Source: Deltaproteobacteria bacterium
GTDB taxonomy: Bacteria; Desulfobacterota; Syntrophia; Syntrophales; JACQWR01
DNA length: 64,000 nt
Direction of reading: 5' to 3'
Assembly: GCA_026388415.1 (NCBI GenBank)
Contig: JAPLJV010000044.1
Span: 1-64,000, forward strand
Each line of letters starts with the position of its first letter. Position 1 is the stretch's first letter. Positions 55,197 through 64,000 of this stretch are shown in pieces. The position numbers and the translations under genes are program-made. The notes below the pieces were generated by a model. That model was given only the letters and a program-made list of their open reading frames with translations. It had not been told where the DNA came from and made no database searches.

Positions 55197-56966
55197 TCAA
55201 TGAATACTGTTTGAAAGGGAGTTCCCTTGAGGGAGAAGGCTCTTCTTGTTTTGCTTCTGCTCATACATCAATTTGTCCGCAGAGACCATGAGTTCTTCAA
55301 TAGAACAGGGATTTTCAGGATCATAGTGAGAGCAACCGACACTGATTGAAAGTTTGTATCTCCGGTTTTCCTGATTGTTTCTTGTGTCAATCAGAGACTG
55401 CAACCGGATGGTAAAGACACTATAATTTTCTTTGGCTATATCTACGGCAAGGGCGGCATATTCATCTCCTCCCAGACGAGCAATTATGTCGGAGGCTCTG
55501 AAGGTCTCTTTTAACACGGTGGCTGCTTCAATGAGCGCCTTATCTCCTTCTTCATGACCCAGCGTATCATTAACCCACTTCAGTCCGTCCAGATCCGCAA
55601 AAAAGAGCAGCATTTCAGTCTTATTCCTTATTGACAGTTTAAGCTGCTGCTCCGCAAGAGATAAAAACCCCCTTCTGTTATGCAGTCCCGTGAGCTGGTC
55701 GGTGATTGAAAGGGAAAGGATTTGCTCCTCCATCCGCTTGCGCATTATTGCCTCGCCTATGTGCGATGCTATTCCTTCCAGGAGCTCAATCGTCTCCAGG
55801 GAGAAGCTTCCTTTGCGCCGGTCGTTGAGATGGAGCAAACCAACAATCATTTCCTTGTTCCGAATGGGAACCAGGGCCACAGAGGCATAGCCTTCATGTA
55901 TGCATCGGTTGCGTGGATGAAGTCGGGGACCCTGATCGGACGGAAGGTCGAGGAGAGGGAAGGAATCGTTTATCCAGAAACTCCCCCCCGGTGTGAAGAG
56001 TGGGCTGGCTGAATCGAGCTTGCCGGAAATGACCAGACCGCAAGTGCATTCGAGCCTGACGCTACCATCCTCGCTCCGGCAGATTCCGCCATCCGTGGCA
56101 TGCTCGATTAGCGAGTTTTCCGTCAGCAGAAAATCATTGGAAAAACCATCCTGGGCGAAATACGGGAAGTCATCCCCATCTTGCAGGCGAATACCCACGG
56201 CATCGAATCCTGTCCCTTTCTTCAATACTTCGAGGACGAGCTGGATGGCATCCTGCAGATCTCTTGACTCGTTTAGTATCTGTAGGATTTCCATTCCCAT
56301 TTCTCTATATGCTTCCTGCAACTTGCTGTCAGTGATGTCGCGAACAATACTCAGATACCCGCTCAGTTCCCCATTTTTTAAATAATAACAGGAGGATGAA
56401 ATTGAGCAGATGATTTTCTGACCATCTTTTCTTTTCTGAATTATCTCATAATTTTTAATGCCCTTATTTTTCTCGATAACATTGCGAAATTTTACACGAT
56501 CCTCCGGATTGTCATAAAATTGAGTGATCGATTCACCAATTATCCCTTCGACGTTACAGCCTAAAATGTCGCAGAATGCCTGATTGGCTTCAACAATTTT
56601 TCCATCAAGCGTTGTCTGGCATACGCCATCCATCGAATCAATAAACAATTTGTGGTACTTCTCTGCGACATCCAAGAGAGATGCTTCAAATTGCATCCGC
56701 TTCTCAGTTTCCACAATCTTTTCAAGCGATAGTTGTTCTTGTCTTTTCTGCACCCGGTAAGCTGTAGCACCTATAACCATTACACCAAAAGTAATCCCGA
56801 TAATGTGCGAATAAAATATCGTCATTCCTGGAAATATCAGATAATTAGCATATTGAAATGCGGCGATCACAGTAAGGACCAGCAACATCACTTCCAATAA
56901 AGAGCGGAGCAGTGTCTTTTGTTTAGGGGATTGATTCATCGGCGTGTGATTGTTTTCTTCCATCAC
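55197..56966 (-). CDS. PAS-GAF-GGDEF sensor, probable diguanylate cyclase
   Basis: 589 residues. Two hydrophobic helices (about 20-45 and 50-72) anchor the protein. A PAS domain follows (about 105-215, with GVCQTTLDGKIVEANQAFCD), then a GAF-like domain (about 225-400), then GGDEF (about 420-575). The active-site motif reads GGDEY instead of GGDEF; a Tyr there is a mild change, so activity is plausible. The inhibitory site RxxD is present as RASD five residues earlier. Makes cyclic-di-GMP if active, the opposite of the HD-GYP protein at 39.3 kb. Confidence 0.9.
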   Translation of the reverse strand: MMEENNHTPMNQSPKQKTLLRSLLEVMLLVLTVIAAFQYANYLIFPGMTIFYSHIIGITFGVMVIGATAYRVQKRQEQLSLEKIVETEKRMQFEASLLDVAEKYHKLFIDSMDGVCQTTLDGKIVEANQAFCDILGCNVEGIIGESITQFYDNPEDRVKFRNVIEKNKGIKNYEIIQKRKDGQKIICSISSSCYYLKNGELSGYLSIVRDITDSKLQEAYREMGMEILQILNESRDLQDAIQLVLEVLKKGTGFDAVGIRLQDGDDFPYFAQDGFSNDFLLTENSLIEHATDGGICRSEDGSVRLECTCGLVISGKLDSASPLFTPGGSFWINDSFPLLDLPSDQGPRLHPRNRCIHEGYASVALVPIRNKEMIVGLLHLNDRRKGSFSLETIELLEGIASHIGEAIMRKRMEEQILSLSITDQLTGLHNRRGFLSLAEQQLKLSIRNKTEMLLFFADLDGLKWVNDTLGHEEGDKALIEAATVLKETFRASDIIARLGGDEYAALAVDIAKENYSVFTIRLQSLIDTRNNQENRRYKLSISVGCSHYDPENPCSIEELMVSADKLMYEQKQNKKSLLPQGNSLSNSIH

Positions 56967-57195
56967 ATTGTCAAAAATTCATAGTCGTTTATTCCTGATC
57001 GAAAGAGTGAACCTCTGCCAGAATTGCAGGGGGCCTTGTTTCAGGAAGCTATCCACACCCTCGTTCATCCGAAAAATTCCCTCCGAAATCTGCACATTTC
57101 AATTGGATATTGACAAGATATTGCTTACGATGGGCGGGAGTATAGAGGGGCCGTTTTTGCTTGTCAAGGGATATTATACGCCCGAATTGCCTCAA
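56967..57195. other. Intergenic region before the IS copy
   Basis: No gene seen. It holds the upstream side of the GGDEF gene, and at 57138-57175 a copy of the repeat also found at 20364-20400. Confidence 0.5.
57138..57175. repeat. Dispersed repeat, second copy of 20364-20400
   Basis: Begins GAGTATAG and ends with the exact 17-nt run GCTTGTCAAGGGATATT in both copies. Both lie close to members of the same IS family, but on opposite sides of the IS start. Confidence 0.6.
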
Positions 57196-57246
57196 ATAAA
57201 ATGTTACCCAAGGAGGGGTTGAAAAGGGATCGTTGACTCATAATTT

Positions 57247-57262
57247 GATGTTACCGAACATC
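57247..57262 (+). repeat. IS leader hairpin, copy 2
   Basis: Arms GATGTT and AACATC, loop ACCG. Compare GGTGTT/AACACC in copy 1: a G-C pair has become A-T on both sides. Confidence 0.65.
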
Positions 57263-57285
57263 GACTTCCTAAAGGAGAGATAATT

Positions 57286-58066
57286 ATGAGTCCACGGTCC
57301 AAACGAGAGTATCGGGAGGCAGTCTATTTACGATATAAAAAAGCCACCCGCCATGAAAAGACCGCCATCCTGGATGAATTCTGCGACACCTGCGGATGTC
57401 ACCGCAAACATGCCATAAGGGTTCTCAAAAGATTCAAGCGCTTTACCAAACCAAAGCCAAAAAGAAGAGGGAAACCTTCCATTTATCGGAACGAAGCCAC
57501 CATCAACCCTATGAAAGAAATCTGGCTTGCTGCGAATCTGCCCTGTTCAAAACGCCTCAAAGTAATGCTGCCGATCTGGCTGCCCGGATATGTTGAGCTC
57601 TTCGGCAAACTTTCTTTCGAGGTTACCAATGCCTTACTGAAAATCTCCCCCTCAACCATGGACAGGATTCTTAAACATATCCGATTCCATTACACAAAAC
57701 GAGGCCGGAGCACCACCAAGCCAGGAACCCTTTTACGAAAACAGATTCCCATTAAAACACTACCACCTCCTAAGGCATTTTACCGAAAGAAAACAACCCG
57801 TCCAGTTCACGAGAAGCAGAGCCTATCACAAAGATGACAACGCCCATATCGAACAGAAAAACTGGACTCACATCAGGCAGTGGCTCGGATACGATCGCTT
57901 AGATAACCCAAACGTCGTACCACTCCTCAACAACCTCTCTACCAAGGAATGGAGACACTTCCCCAACTTCTTCTGCCCATCCGTAAAACTCATCGCAAAA
58001 CAAAGAGTCGGCTCCAAAATCATCAAACGTCATGATCCTCCCCAAACCCCTTACCAGAGAATCATG
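57286..58066 (+). pseudogene. Transposase (integrase-core DDE type) with internal deletion
   Basis: The first 155 or so residues (MSPRSKREYREAVYLRYKKA onward, LDEFCDTCGCHRKHAIRVL, KQIPIKT near 57750) form the N-terminal HTH part. The frame then shifts and resumes as HYHLLRHFTERKQPVQFTRS, DDNAHIEQKNWTHIRQWLGY and KQRVGSKIIKRHDPPQTPY. In intact relatives, as I recall them, these two parts are joined by the segment with both catalytic Asp residues; here it is deleted, leaving only the Glu in AHIEQKNW. Without the catalytic Asp pair the enzyme cannot work. Confidence 0.85.
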
Positions 58067-58959
58067 GAATCTTTACCCAGATTGTTTCCCATCAGGCGCT
58101 TGACGCCGATCAGAAGGGCTTTGAAGATGCCTTGAGCGGCAGCGGCTACAAGGAAGGTGTAAATGTCACCTACGACCGTCAAAACGCCCAGGGTGACATG
58201 AACAAAGCCAACGCCATTGCCCAGAAGTTCATCAACGATAAAGTTGACCTGATTCATGCCATTGCCACGCCGACGACCCAGTCGGTGGTGAAGATTACGA
58301 AGAATATTCCCGTTGTCTTTTCATCAATCACCGATCCGGTCAGTGCAGGAATTGTTCCGAAGGACAGTGCTCCGGGCAGAAAGACCGGCACCAATGTGAC
58401 GGGCGTGAGCGATCGCTGGCCCGTATCCCGCCAGATGGAGATGTACGCCAAGATCGTTCCCAAAGCAAAGCAATGGGGTACCATTTACAATCCCAGCGAG
58501 GCCAATTCTGTCGTTCATATCAAGGAAATGAAGGAAGCCGCGATTAAACTTGGCCTGGAACTTGTTGAGGTGACGATTGCCGACCGTTCAGAAGTTCCAA
58601 AAGCTGTAAGCTCTCTTGTCGGCAAAGTGCAGGCCATTGCGATGACATCCGACAATACGGCCATTTCCAATTTCGAGGCCATCGTAAAAGTATGCAATGA
58701 GAAAAAGATTGCGCTTTTCACGGGGGACCTGGAAAGCGTCGCGAAGGGATCAATCGCCTCGTACGGATTGGACTATTTCCTGGTCGGCTACTCGGCAGGA
58801 AAGAAGGCTGTGGTGGTTCTCAAGGGTCTGAAAGCCGGAGAAGTTCCCTGGGGACCGATGGAAAAATTCAGTTTGGTCATCAATCAAAGCGCTGCGAAAA
58901 TCCAGGGGGTGACCATTCCGCCCGATATCCTGAAGAAGGCCGACAAGGTGCTCAAGTAA
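58067..58959 (+). pseudogene. ABC transporter substrate-binding protein, 5'-truncated
   Basis: The frame reads TQIVSHQALDADQKGFEDAL and continues VNVTYDRQNAQGDMNKANAI, PTTQSVVKITKNIPVVFSSI and VLKGLKAGEVPWGP to the stop codon at 58959. This is the COG2984-type (TrpX-like) periplasmic binding protein, normally about 320 residues with a signal peptide. The signal peptide and first strand are missing; IS sequence stands in their place. Without export the product cannot serve transport, so I call it a pseudogene. A TTG at 58132 could start a shorter cytoplasmic product. No permease or ATPase gene follows. Confidence 0.82.
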
Positions 58960-58983
58960 GGAAACAAAGAGGAAAGCAGGCAA

Positions 58984-60180
58984 ATGCGATTCTTCAATAG
59001 CGTCAAGGCGTTGTATGCGGCGGTCGGGATACTGTTTCTCACCTTTGTCCTTGGCTACTACCTGGATGTGCAGAACGTAGCCATGAATGACCGGCATCTG
59101 AAAATAAGCACGGCATTGGAACGGATGATGCGGTTGGATCAAGAGCTGACGAGCATGCTCTCGCTGGCGGTGGTGGAGCACAATGAGCTGCGCGTAACGC
59201 GTTATGAAACGGTTCTCCAGAATGCGGAGACAACTATCAAAGAAGTAGTTGATTTCACCAAAGATCAGAAGATGCAGCAGGAAGTCGCTGCGATGACTGA
59301 GGGCCTGAAAAAAATTCGCGATATTGAGACAGCTGCCCTCCAGCAGCTCAGAGCAGACAAGTGGAAAGAGGCAGGGGAGATACTCTTTGGCCAATATTAT
59401 CTGAGTGCGAAAAAAACCTATGAAATTGACAGTGAAACAATTCCGGGCATTGTATTAGGAGAAATCGGCAAGATCGAAAAGCGGTTCAACAGAATCAAAT
59501 CGGCGGCGCTGGCGGCCCGCATCGGCGCCCTTTTTCTTTTGCTGTGGACGGGCATCATGTTTTCGCGCCGAACCAAAGCCGACCTGGCCGAACAAGTACG
59601 ATTACAGACGGAGATTTCCGCGGCAAACAAATTATTGGAAGAGCGCGTACGAGAGCGGACCGAGGAACTCCGGCTCCTGCTGCAGTCGGCCGGCGAAGGC
59701 ATGTTCGGTGTGGATGCCGCCGGGGAGGTAACGTTCGTCAATCCCGTCGCCCTGAACCTGCTGGGTTTTACGGAAGAGGAGATGATCGGCAAAGAAGTGC
59801 ATGGCCTTTTCCACCACTCTCACAAGGACGGCTCTCACTACCCAAAGGAGGATTGCCCCATACTCGCCACCTGGACCTATGGCACCCAAAATCGTGCGAC
59901 CAACGACGCGTTCTGGCGCAAGGACGGCCGGAGCTTCCCCGTGGAGTATACGAGCACGCCGATCATGAAGGACGAGAAGGTCAGCGGGGCGGTCGTGACC
60001 TTTCGCGACATCACGGAGCGCAAGCAGGCGGAAAAGGAGCTCAAGGAACATATGGATGAATTGGAGAGCTTTACCCGCCTGACCATTGACCGGGAGGAAA
60101 AAATGATCGAGCTCAAAGAGGAAATCAATAATCTTTTGGAGCAAACAGGCCGGGAGAAAAAATATACGATTGTTGAGTAA
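58984..60180 (+). CDS. Membrane PAS-domain sensor without output domain
   Basis: 398 residues. One helix at about 9-28, a periplasmic helical sensor, a second helix (about 175-197), a coiled coil (EERVRERTEELRLLLQSAGE), a PAS domain (about 230-345, GEGMFGVDAAGEVTFVNPVA, ending AVVTFRDITERKQAEKE) and a C-terminal coiled coil. No histidine kinase, GGDEF or methyl-accepting domain is present, so it must act through a partner. The CheB-CheR gene starts 21 bp downstream and the two may be one unit. AAAGGAAAGCAGG-like ribosome site before the ATG. Confidence 0.85.
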   Translation: MRFFNSVKALYAAVGILFLTFVLGYYLDVQNVAMNDRHLKISTALERMMRLDQELTSMLSLAVVEHNELRVTRYETVLQNAETTIKEVVDFTKDQKMQQEVAAMTEGLKKIRDIETAALQQLRADKWKEAGEILFGQYYLSAKKTYEIDSETIPGIVLGEIGKIEKRFNRIKSAALAARIGALFLLLWTGIMFSRRTKADLAEQVRLQTEISAANKLLEERVRERTEELRLLLQSAGEGMFGVDAAGEVTFVNPVALNLLGFTEEEMIGKEVHGLFHHSHKDGSHYPKEDCPILATWTYGTQNRATNDAFWRKDGRSFPVEYTSTPIMKDEKVSGAVVTFRDITERKQAEKELKEHMDELESFTRLTIDREEKMIELKEEINNLLEQTGREKKYTIVE

Positions 60181-60200
60181 CCCCGATAAATGGATCGATA

Positions 60201-61646
60201 ATGCATTCGGATTTATTAACGAAATATCTTCACGTTGTTGGTGTCGGTGCTTCGGCCGGCGGGCTGGAAGCGATGGGAGCGCTATTTTCCAAACTATTGC
60301 CATCGGGACGTGTTGCTTATGTCATCGCCCAGCATATGGCCAAGGATGGCCATAGTGAACTGGTAGCGCGCACGCTCAACCGGCAGTCACCGCTTCCCGT
60401 TGTGGAAGCCAGCGGCAGCGACCTGCTTGAACCTGATAAGGTCTATCTCATCCCATCGGGATCTGACGGTGAGGTGAAGAACGGGCGCATTTACCTGCTG
60501 CCTCCTGCACCGGAACATCTGTCCACTCCGTCGGTGAATTTCTTGTTTGCCTCGATTGCTGGGGAGTACGGCAAACGGTCCATCGGTATCGTTCTTTCCG
60601 GTGCGGGGTCAGACGGCGCTGCCGGGTGCCGGGCAATCAAAGCGTGCGGGGGAAAAACGATCGTGCAGACACCGCAATCGGCCCAATATTCCGGCATGCC
60701 ATTAGCCGTGATCAGAGCCGGTGCAGCGGATGCGGAGATGGATATTGCGGGCATCGCCCGGCATCTGACCATCCTGTTCCCACCTGCTCAACCCGTGCCG
60801 GCGGCCGCAGTGCAACCTGCTGCATCAGCCACCGCTGCTCCACCGAATCCGTATCTGGCCACATTGCTTAAACGCGTGTTTGACGCGACGGGAGTGGACT
60901 TCACCAGTTACAAGGAAGAAACCCTGCAGCGCCGATTAGACCGGCGACTTGCTACGTTGAAGATCGAGTCCGTCGAACAATACCTGCGGTACACCGAGCA
61001 GAATCCCCGCGAGTTGACCATTCTTCAGCGCCTTTTCCTGGTGTCCTTGTCGTCCTTCTTCCGCGATAGCGCAGCCTTTGCCTTAGTCGAAAAATATCTG
61101 GCCGAACTGGTCAGGCAAAAGAAACCCGGCGACGCCATACGCCTCTGGGTGCCGGGCTGTGCCTCGGGAGAAGAGTGCTACACCTTCGCCATCATGCTTG
61201 CCGAAATACTGGGTGAAAACTTCAGGAATTTCAACATCACCATCCTCGGCAGCGACCTCAGCCCCGACGCGCTGGCATTGGCCCGGGACGGTATCTATCG
61301 TCAAACCGCGTTCAAGGAAACCGACCCAAAGATCCTAAAAGGCTATTTTGAGCACAAGGGCCAGCAGTATCACGTATCCCCGCCCATACGCGCCGTCTGC
61401 GAGTTCATGCAACAGGACGTGGCGAGCGCCAAAGCGCCGGAAAATCTGAATGTCATCAGTTGCCGCAAACTGCTCATCTACATGAAGAGCAATTTGCAGG
61501 ATCAACTGTTCAAAAAGTTCCATCAGGCATTATTGCCCAACGGGCTGCTTTTCATCGGGCAATCGGAAAATATCGGCCTGCTCGGTAATTCCCTGTTCAC
61601 GCCGGTAGACCATTACCACAGGCTCTACCGGCGCAGGGGGGCGTGA
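60201..61646 (+). CDS. CheB-CheR fusion protein (methylesterase plus methyltransferase)
   Basis: 481 residues. The N-terminal CheB esterase domain (about 10-200) has its catalytic Ser in GASAGGLEA, His in AQHMAKDGH and Asp in SGAGSDGA. A Pro/Ala linker (about 200-215) leads to a CheR methyltransferase domain (about 225-480) with SAM motif VPGCASGEECYTFAIML and SLSSFFRD; the usual CRNVLIYF block is altered to SCRKLLIYM. There is no receiver domain. Such fusions usually join a PAS/kinase-containing chemosensory protein; here that part is absent and separate PAS proteins flank it. Confidence 0.9.
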   Translation: MHSDLLTKYLHVVGVGASAGGLEAMGALFSKLLPSGRVAYVIAQHMAKDGHSELVARTLNRQSPLPVVEASGSDLLEPDKVYLIPSGSDGEVKNGRIYLLPPAPEHLSTPSVNFLFASIAGEYGKRSIGIVLSGAGSDGAAGCRAIKACGGKTIVQTPQSAQYSGMPLAVIRAGAADAEMDIAGIARHLTILFPPAQPVPAAAVQPAASATAAPPNPYLATLLKRVFDATGVDFTSYKEETLQRRLDRRLATLKIESVEQYLRYTEQNPRELTILQRLFLVSLSSFFRDSAAFALVEKYLAELVRQKKPGDAIRLWVPGCASGEECYTFAIMLAEILGENFRNFNITILGSDLSPDALALARDGIYRQTAFKETDPKILKGYFEHKGQQYHVSPPIRAVCEFMQQDVASAKAPENLNVISCRKLLIYMKSNLQDQLFKKFHQALLPNGLLFIGQSENIGLLGNSLFTPVDHYHRLYRRRGA

Positions 61647-61729
61647 GTTATCCCCCGGGTTCTTGGTGGTAATAACACAAAATATAAGATAGTTAGGGAG
61701 TTAACTCAGCATAAGGAGAGGGTGAAATC

Positions 61730-63514
61730 GTGGGAAGATTAATGGTCGTTCTGGAAAAACTAAAACTGTCAACCAAGCTGTTGATAGGCTTTAGCGTGGG
61801 GCTGCTCATTGCCATATTGATCGGTGCCAATGCCATCAGCTCCCTGAATGAGATGAGCGAGCAAGCCCAGGTTCTTTATGAGCTGGATTTGCTCGGGATT
61901 TCACACCTCAAGGAAGCCAATATCAATCTCATCTACATGGGGAGAAGTATGCGGCAGATGATGCTGGCGTCCGATGCCGAGGGTCGGGAAAAAGCCCTTG
62001 CCATGATAAACAAGGCAACCGTCACCTTGCAGAAGGAATTGGCCGAAGCCCGCAAAACCATTTTCCGTGAAGAAAACAAAAAACTGTTGCTCAAGTTCGA
62101 AGCCCAGTTCGATCAATACAGGCGCAATGTGAATCGGGCGGTAACATTGCTGGAAAAAGACGGCTTCCGGGCAGGCGAGGCGGTGGCATACATTTCCAGC
62201 CCGGAATTCATAAAAGTTGGTAACGATGCCGACGAGACCATAGACGCGATTTCCAAAATCAAGGAAGAAGGCGCGGGGAAGACGGCACAGGCACTAGCAG
62301 CTTTGAGCAAGAAAAGCCGCTATATTTCGTTGATATTGATACTGGCAGGAATGGTATGTGGAGGCATTGGCGGATTGATTATGGGCGCATCCATCAAGCG
62401 ACCGAACGACAGACTGCGCAATTCCGTCGAAGGACTGGCGGCCGGAAAACTCAACAACGCCATCCCCCATGCGGACTATAACAATGAAATCGGCGTCATG
62501 GCCCGCGCTATCCAGGTGTTGCAAAATGTCTGCCGCAACATGGATAACCAGCGGTGGATCAAGACGAATGTGGCAGAGATTGCCTCCCGATTGCAGCATG
62601 CCGAAGACTACAGCGGTCTGGCGCGAGAATTCATGTCCGCAGCTTGCCCATTGCTGGGGGCTGGTCTGGGCGCTTTATACCTTCATGAGGGAAATGAATT
62701 GCGACTGCTCGGCACCTATGGCTGGCGCGAGCGCAAGAACCTGAATCTGAAATTGGCGCTGGGCGAAGGGTTGCTCGGTCAAAGTGCGCTGGAGAAACAA
62801 CCCATCACGATTACCAATCCACCGGAGGATTACATCAAGATCGGCTCGGCCCTGGGAGAAGCAACGCCCCGAACCGTTTCGGTATTGCCGATCATGCAGT
62901 TGGACGAGCTTCTCGGCATGCTGGAACTGGCGTCTTTCCAGCCTGTCAGCGAGCGCGAAACCGAGTTGCTCGATGCGCTGATACCTGTTCTGGCGACGAG
63001 CATGCAGATTCTGGAGCGGAACATCAACGCGCGGCGGCTGATGCAGGAGGCCCAGGAACGGGCCACGCAGATGGAAACGCAGGCGGCACAATTGGAAGAG
63101 CAATCCGTGGAGATGGAAGCCCAGCAGGCCGAGCTTCTCAAGATGGAGGATTGGTACCGCAGTATCGTGGAAGCCGCCAACGCCATGTTGGTGGTTGATG
63201 AGCAAGGCGTCATCATCCTCTGCAACCCCCAGGCCGAAACCATTTTTGGCTATGCAGAGGGTGAACTTGCCGGTCAGCGGGTGGACGCACTGCTGCCTTC
63301 CTGGGCTCAGGCAGATGCTCAGGCCAGGCTCATGGCAGCAGACGATCCATTGAAAAAGCATGCCATCATGAATTTGAATGCCCTTAGCAAGGATGGGAGC
63401 GAGGTTATCATCGAAGTGGCATTAAACAGGCTGCCGGACTCCGGGGACAAGGGCGCCTGTACATGCGTATCGGTCAGGGATTTGACGGGGCGTGGGGAAA
63501 CACCGGTGACTTGA
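61730..63514 (+). CDS. Four-helix-bundle/HAMP/GAF/PAS membrane sensor
   Basis: 594 residues from the GTG at 61730 (AAGGAG upstream); an ATG four codons on is possible but lies too far from that site. A first helix (about 17-37) precedes a periplasmic four-helix bundle of the methyl-accepting type, a second helix (about 197-220), HAMP (about 220-270), a GAF-like domain (about 285-430), a coiled coil (ERATQMETQAAQLEEQSVEM) and PAS (about 470-590). No kinase or chemotaxis signalling domain follows. Part of the same sensor cluster as the CheB-CheR protein. Confidence 0.87.
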   Translation: MGRLMVVLEKLKLSTKLLIGFSVGLLIAILIGANAISSLNEMSEQAQVLYELDLLGISHLKEANINLIYMGRSMRQMMLASDAEGREKALAMINKATVTLQKELAEARKTIFREENKKLLLKFEAQFDQYRRNVNRAVTLLEKDGFRAGEAVAYISSPEFIKVGNDADETIDAISKIKEEGAGKTAQALAALSKKSRYISLILILAGMVCGGIGGLIMGASIKRPNDRLRNSVEGLAAGKLNNAIPHADYNNEIGVMARAIQVLQNVCRNMDNQRWIKTNVAEIASRLQHAEDYSGLAREFMSAACPLLGAGLGALYLHEGNELRLLGTYGWRERKNLNLKLALGEGLLGQSALEKQPITITNPPEDYIKIGSALGEATPRTVSVLPIMQLDELLGMLELASFQPVSERETELLDALIPVLATSMQILERNINARRLMQEAQERATQMETQAAQLEEQSVEMEAQQAELLKMEDWYRSIVEAANAMLVVDEQGVIILCNPQAETIFGYAEGELAGQRVDALLPSWAQADAQARLMAADDPLKKHAIMNLNALSKDGSEVIIEVALNRLPDSGDKGACTCVSVRDLTGRGETPVT

Positions 63515-63585
63515 ACACTATCTACAAGCCAATCCCGCTAACCGATAAGGTCGCAGGTAAACGGGATAAGCAAGCGGGAGCAAGT

Positions 63586-64000
63586 ATGAATAAACTGAAT
63601 GCCTACTTTCAAAGATTGACCGTGGTTCAGCGCGTGGCTGGCTTTGCCGCCATCTCCATTATCGCCGTCATGTTTGTCGGGCTGACAACATTTCCTGAAC
63701 TCAACAAGCTGGCGGCAATCAACCAGCGTTTCTACGAACATTCCCTTACTACGACCAATACCGTCAGGGATATGAAATTCACGCTTCTCTACATGCGGCG
63801 CGTGACGCGGGATGCCATCTTTGAAACCGATCCCGGTAAACGGGCTGAACAAATCGCCAGCCTGGAAACGTATCACCGCACGTTTTTCGATCAAACTGCC
63901 ATCCTCCGCAAATCGTTTCTCGGGGAGCAGCAACTGGTTTCCGATGCGGAAACACAGTATCGAAACCTGGTTGCCTATACCAACGAGTCGCTGGCGATAC
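63586..64000 (+). CDS. Membrane sensor, N-terminal part (runs off the window)
   Basis: 138 codons are visible from the ATG at 63586, preceded by GGGAG. It begins MNKLNAYFQRLTVVQRVAGF, then has a hydrophobic helix (about 18-36) and a helical periplasmic segment (ELNKLAAINQRFYEHSLTTT, TLLYMRRVTRDAIFETDPG) of the four-helix-bundle methyl-accepting type. It resembles the preceding gene in plan and probably belongs to the same cluster. The output domain lies outside the window. Confidence 0.75.
   Translation, partial: MNKLNAYFQRLTVVQRVAGFAAISIIAVMFVGLTTFPELNKLAAINQRFYEHSLTTTNTVRDMKFTLLYMRRVTRDAIFETDPGKRAEQIASLETYHRTFFDQTAILRKSFLGEQQLVSDAETQYRNLVAYTNESLAI

Larger units (their letters stand above)
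57196..58066 (+). mobile_element. Deleted IS element (second family copy)
   Basis: Starts at the ATAAAATGTTACCCA left end shared with 20172. It contains the leader hairpin (57247-57262), the transposase N-terminus, then an internal deletion, then a C-terminal piece. The right end is not recognisable: IS sequence runs directly into a truncated gene near 58066. Not autonomous. Confidence 0.8.

Overview
The window looks like chromosome of an anaerobic Desulfobacterota (deltaproteobacterial, Syntrophales-like) bacterium. This is inferred from gene content: a B12-dependent class II ribonucleotide reductase, a four-subunit 2-oxoacid:ferredoxin oxidoreductase, a TRAP transporter, a GlcDEF-type oxidoreductase, RecBCD, and many cyclic-di-GMP and PAS/GAF sensors. 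No rRNA is present. TGA is an ordinary stop codon in several genes here.

Layout. 0.2-2.5 kb: nrdJ behind a probable pair of NrdR boxes. 2.7-10 kb: a small membrane/coiled-coil protein, then a leftward block radA, groES-groEL, ileS, lspA; ileS carries one in-frame TGA. 10-12.8 kb: serC-like aminotransferase, purA and tRNA-Lys(TTT). 12.8-16 kb: a small integrative segment next to the tRNA, with a P4-type integrase, a Fic protein and two small unknown genes. 16-20 kb: a TRAP transporter (Q, M, P) with a metallo-beta-lactamase-fold hydrolase. 20-22 kb: IS debris and a lone cysteine synthase. 22-30.6 kb: recC-recB-recD, with the same 36-bp palindromic element inserted in frame in both recB and recC. 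31-34.6 kb: lemA, a DUF350 gene and an exported Tim44-like protein that contains three consecutive Hint (intein-like) domains. 35-39 kb: an unusual radical SAM protein and korDABC. 39-47 kb: an HD-GYP sensor, a DUF4143 ATPase with a palindromic and apparently leaderless promoter, a PlsC-like acyltransferase with an MFS transporter, and an unknown protein with faint RelA/SpoT-like features. 47-55 kb: glcD-glcE-glcF, a D-2-hydroxyacid dehydrogenase, a TIM-barrel protein, RidA and an SDR. 55-64 kb: a GGDEF sensor, a deleted IS copy fused to a decapitated ABC substrate-binding protein gene, and a run of PAS, CheB-CheR and four-helix-bundle/GAF/PAS proteins; the last one runs off the window.

How the genes work together. 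The korDABC, GlcDEF/2-hydroxyacid dehydrogenase and TRAP genes fit import and oxidation of organic acids by an anaerobe. GroESL, IleS, LspA, RadA, PurA and RecBCD are housekeeping. The most unusual object is the triple-Hint Tim44-like protein in its lemA/DUF350 cluster: each Hint unit keeps the N-terminal Cys, the TxxHP motif and the terminal His-Asn needed for autoprocessing. Other points of note are the in-frame TGA in ileS, the protein-coding palindromic elements in recB and recC, two copies of a larger MITE-like repeat, and a covarying hairpin in two IS copies.
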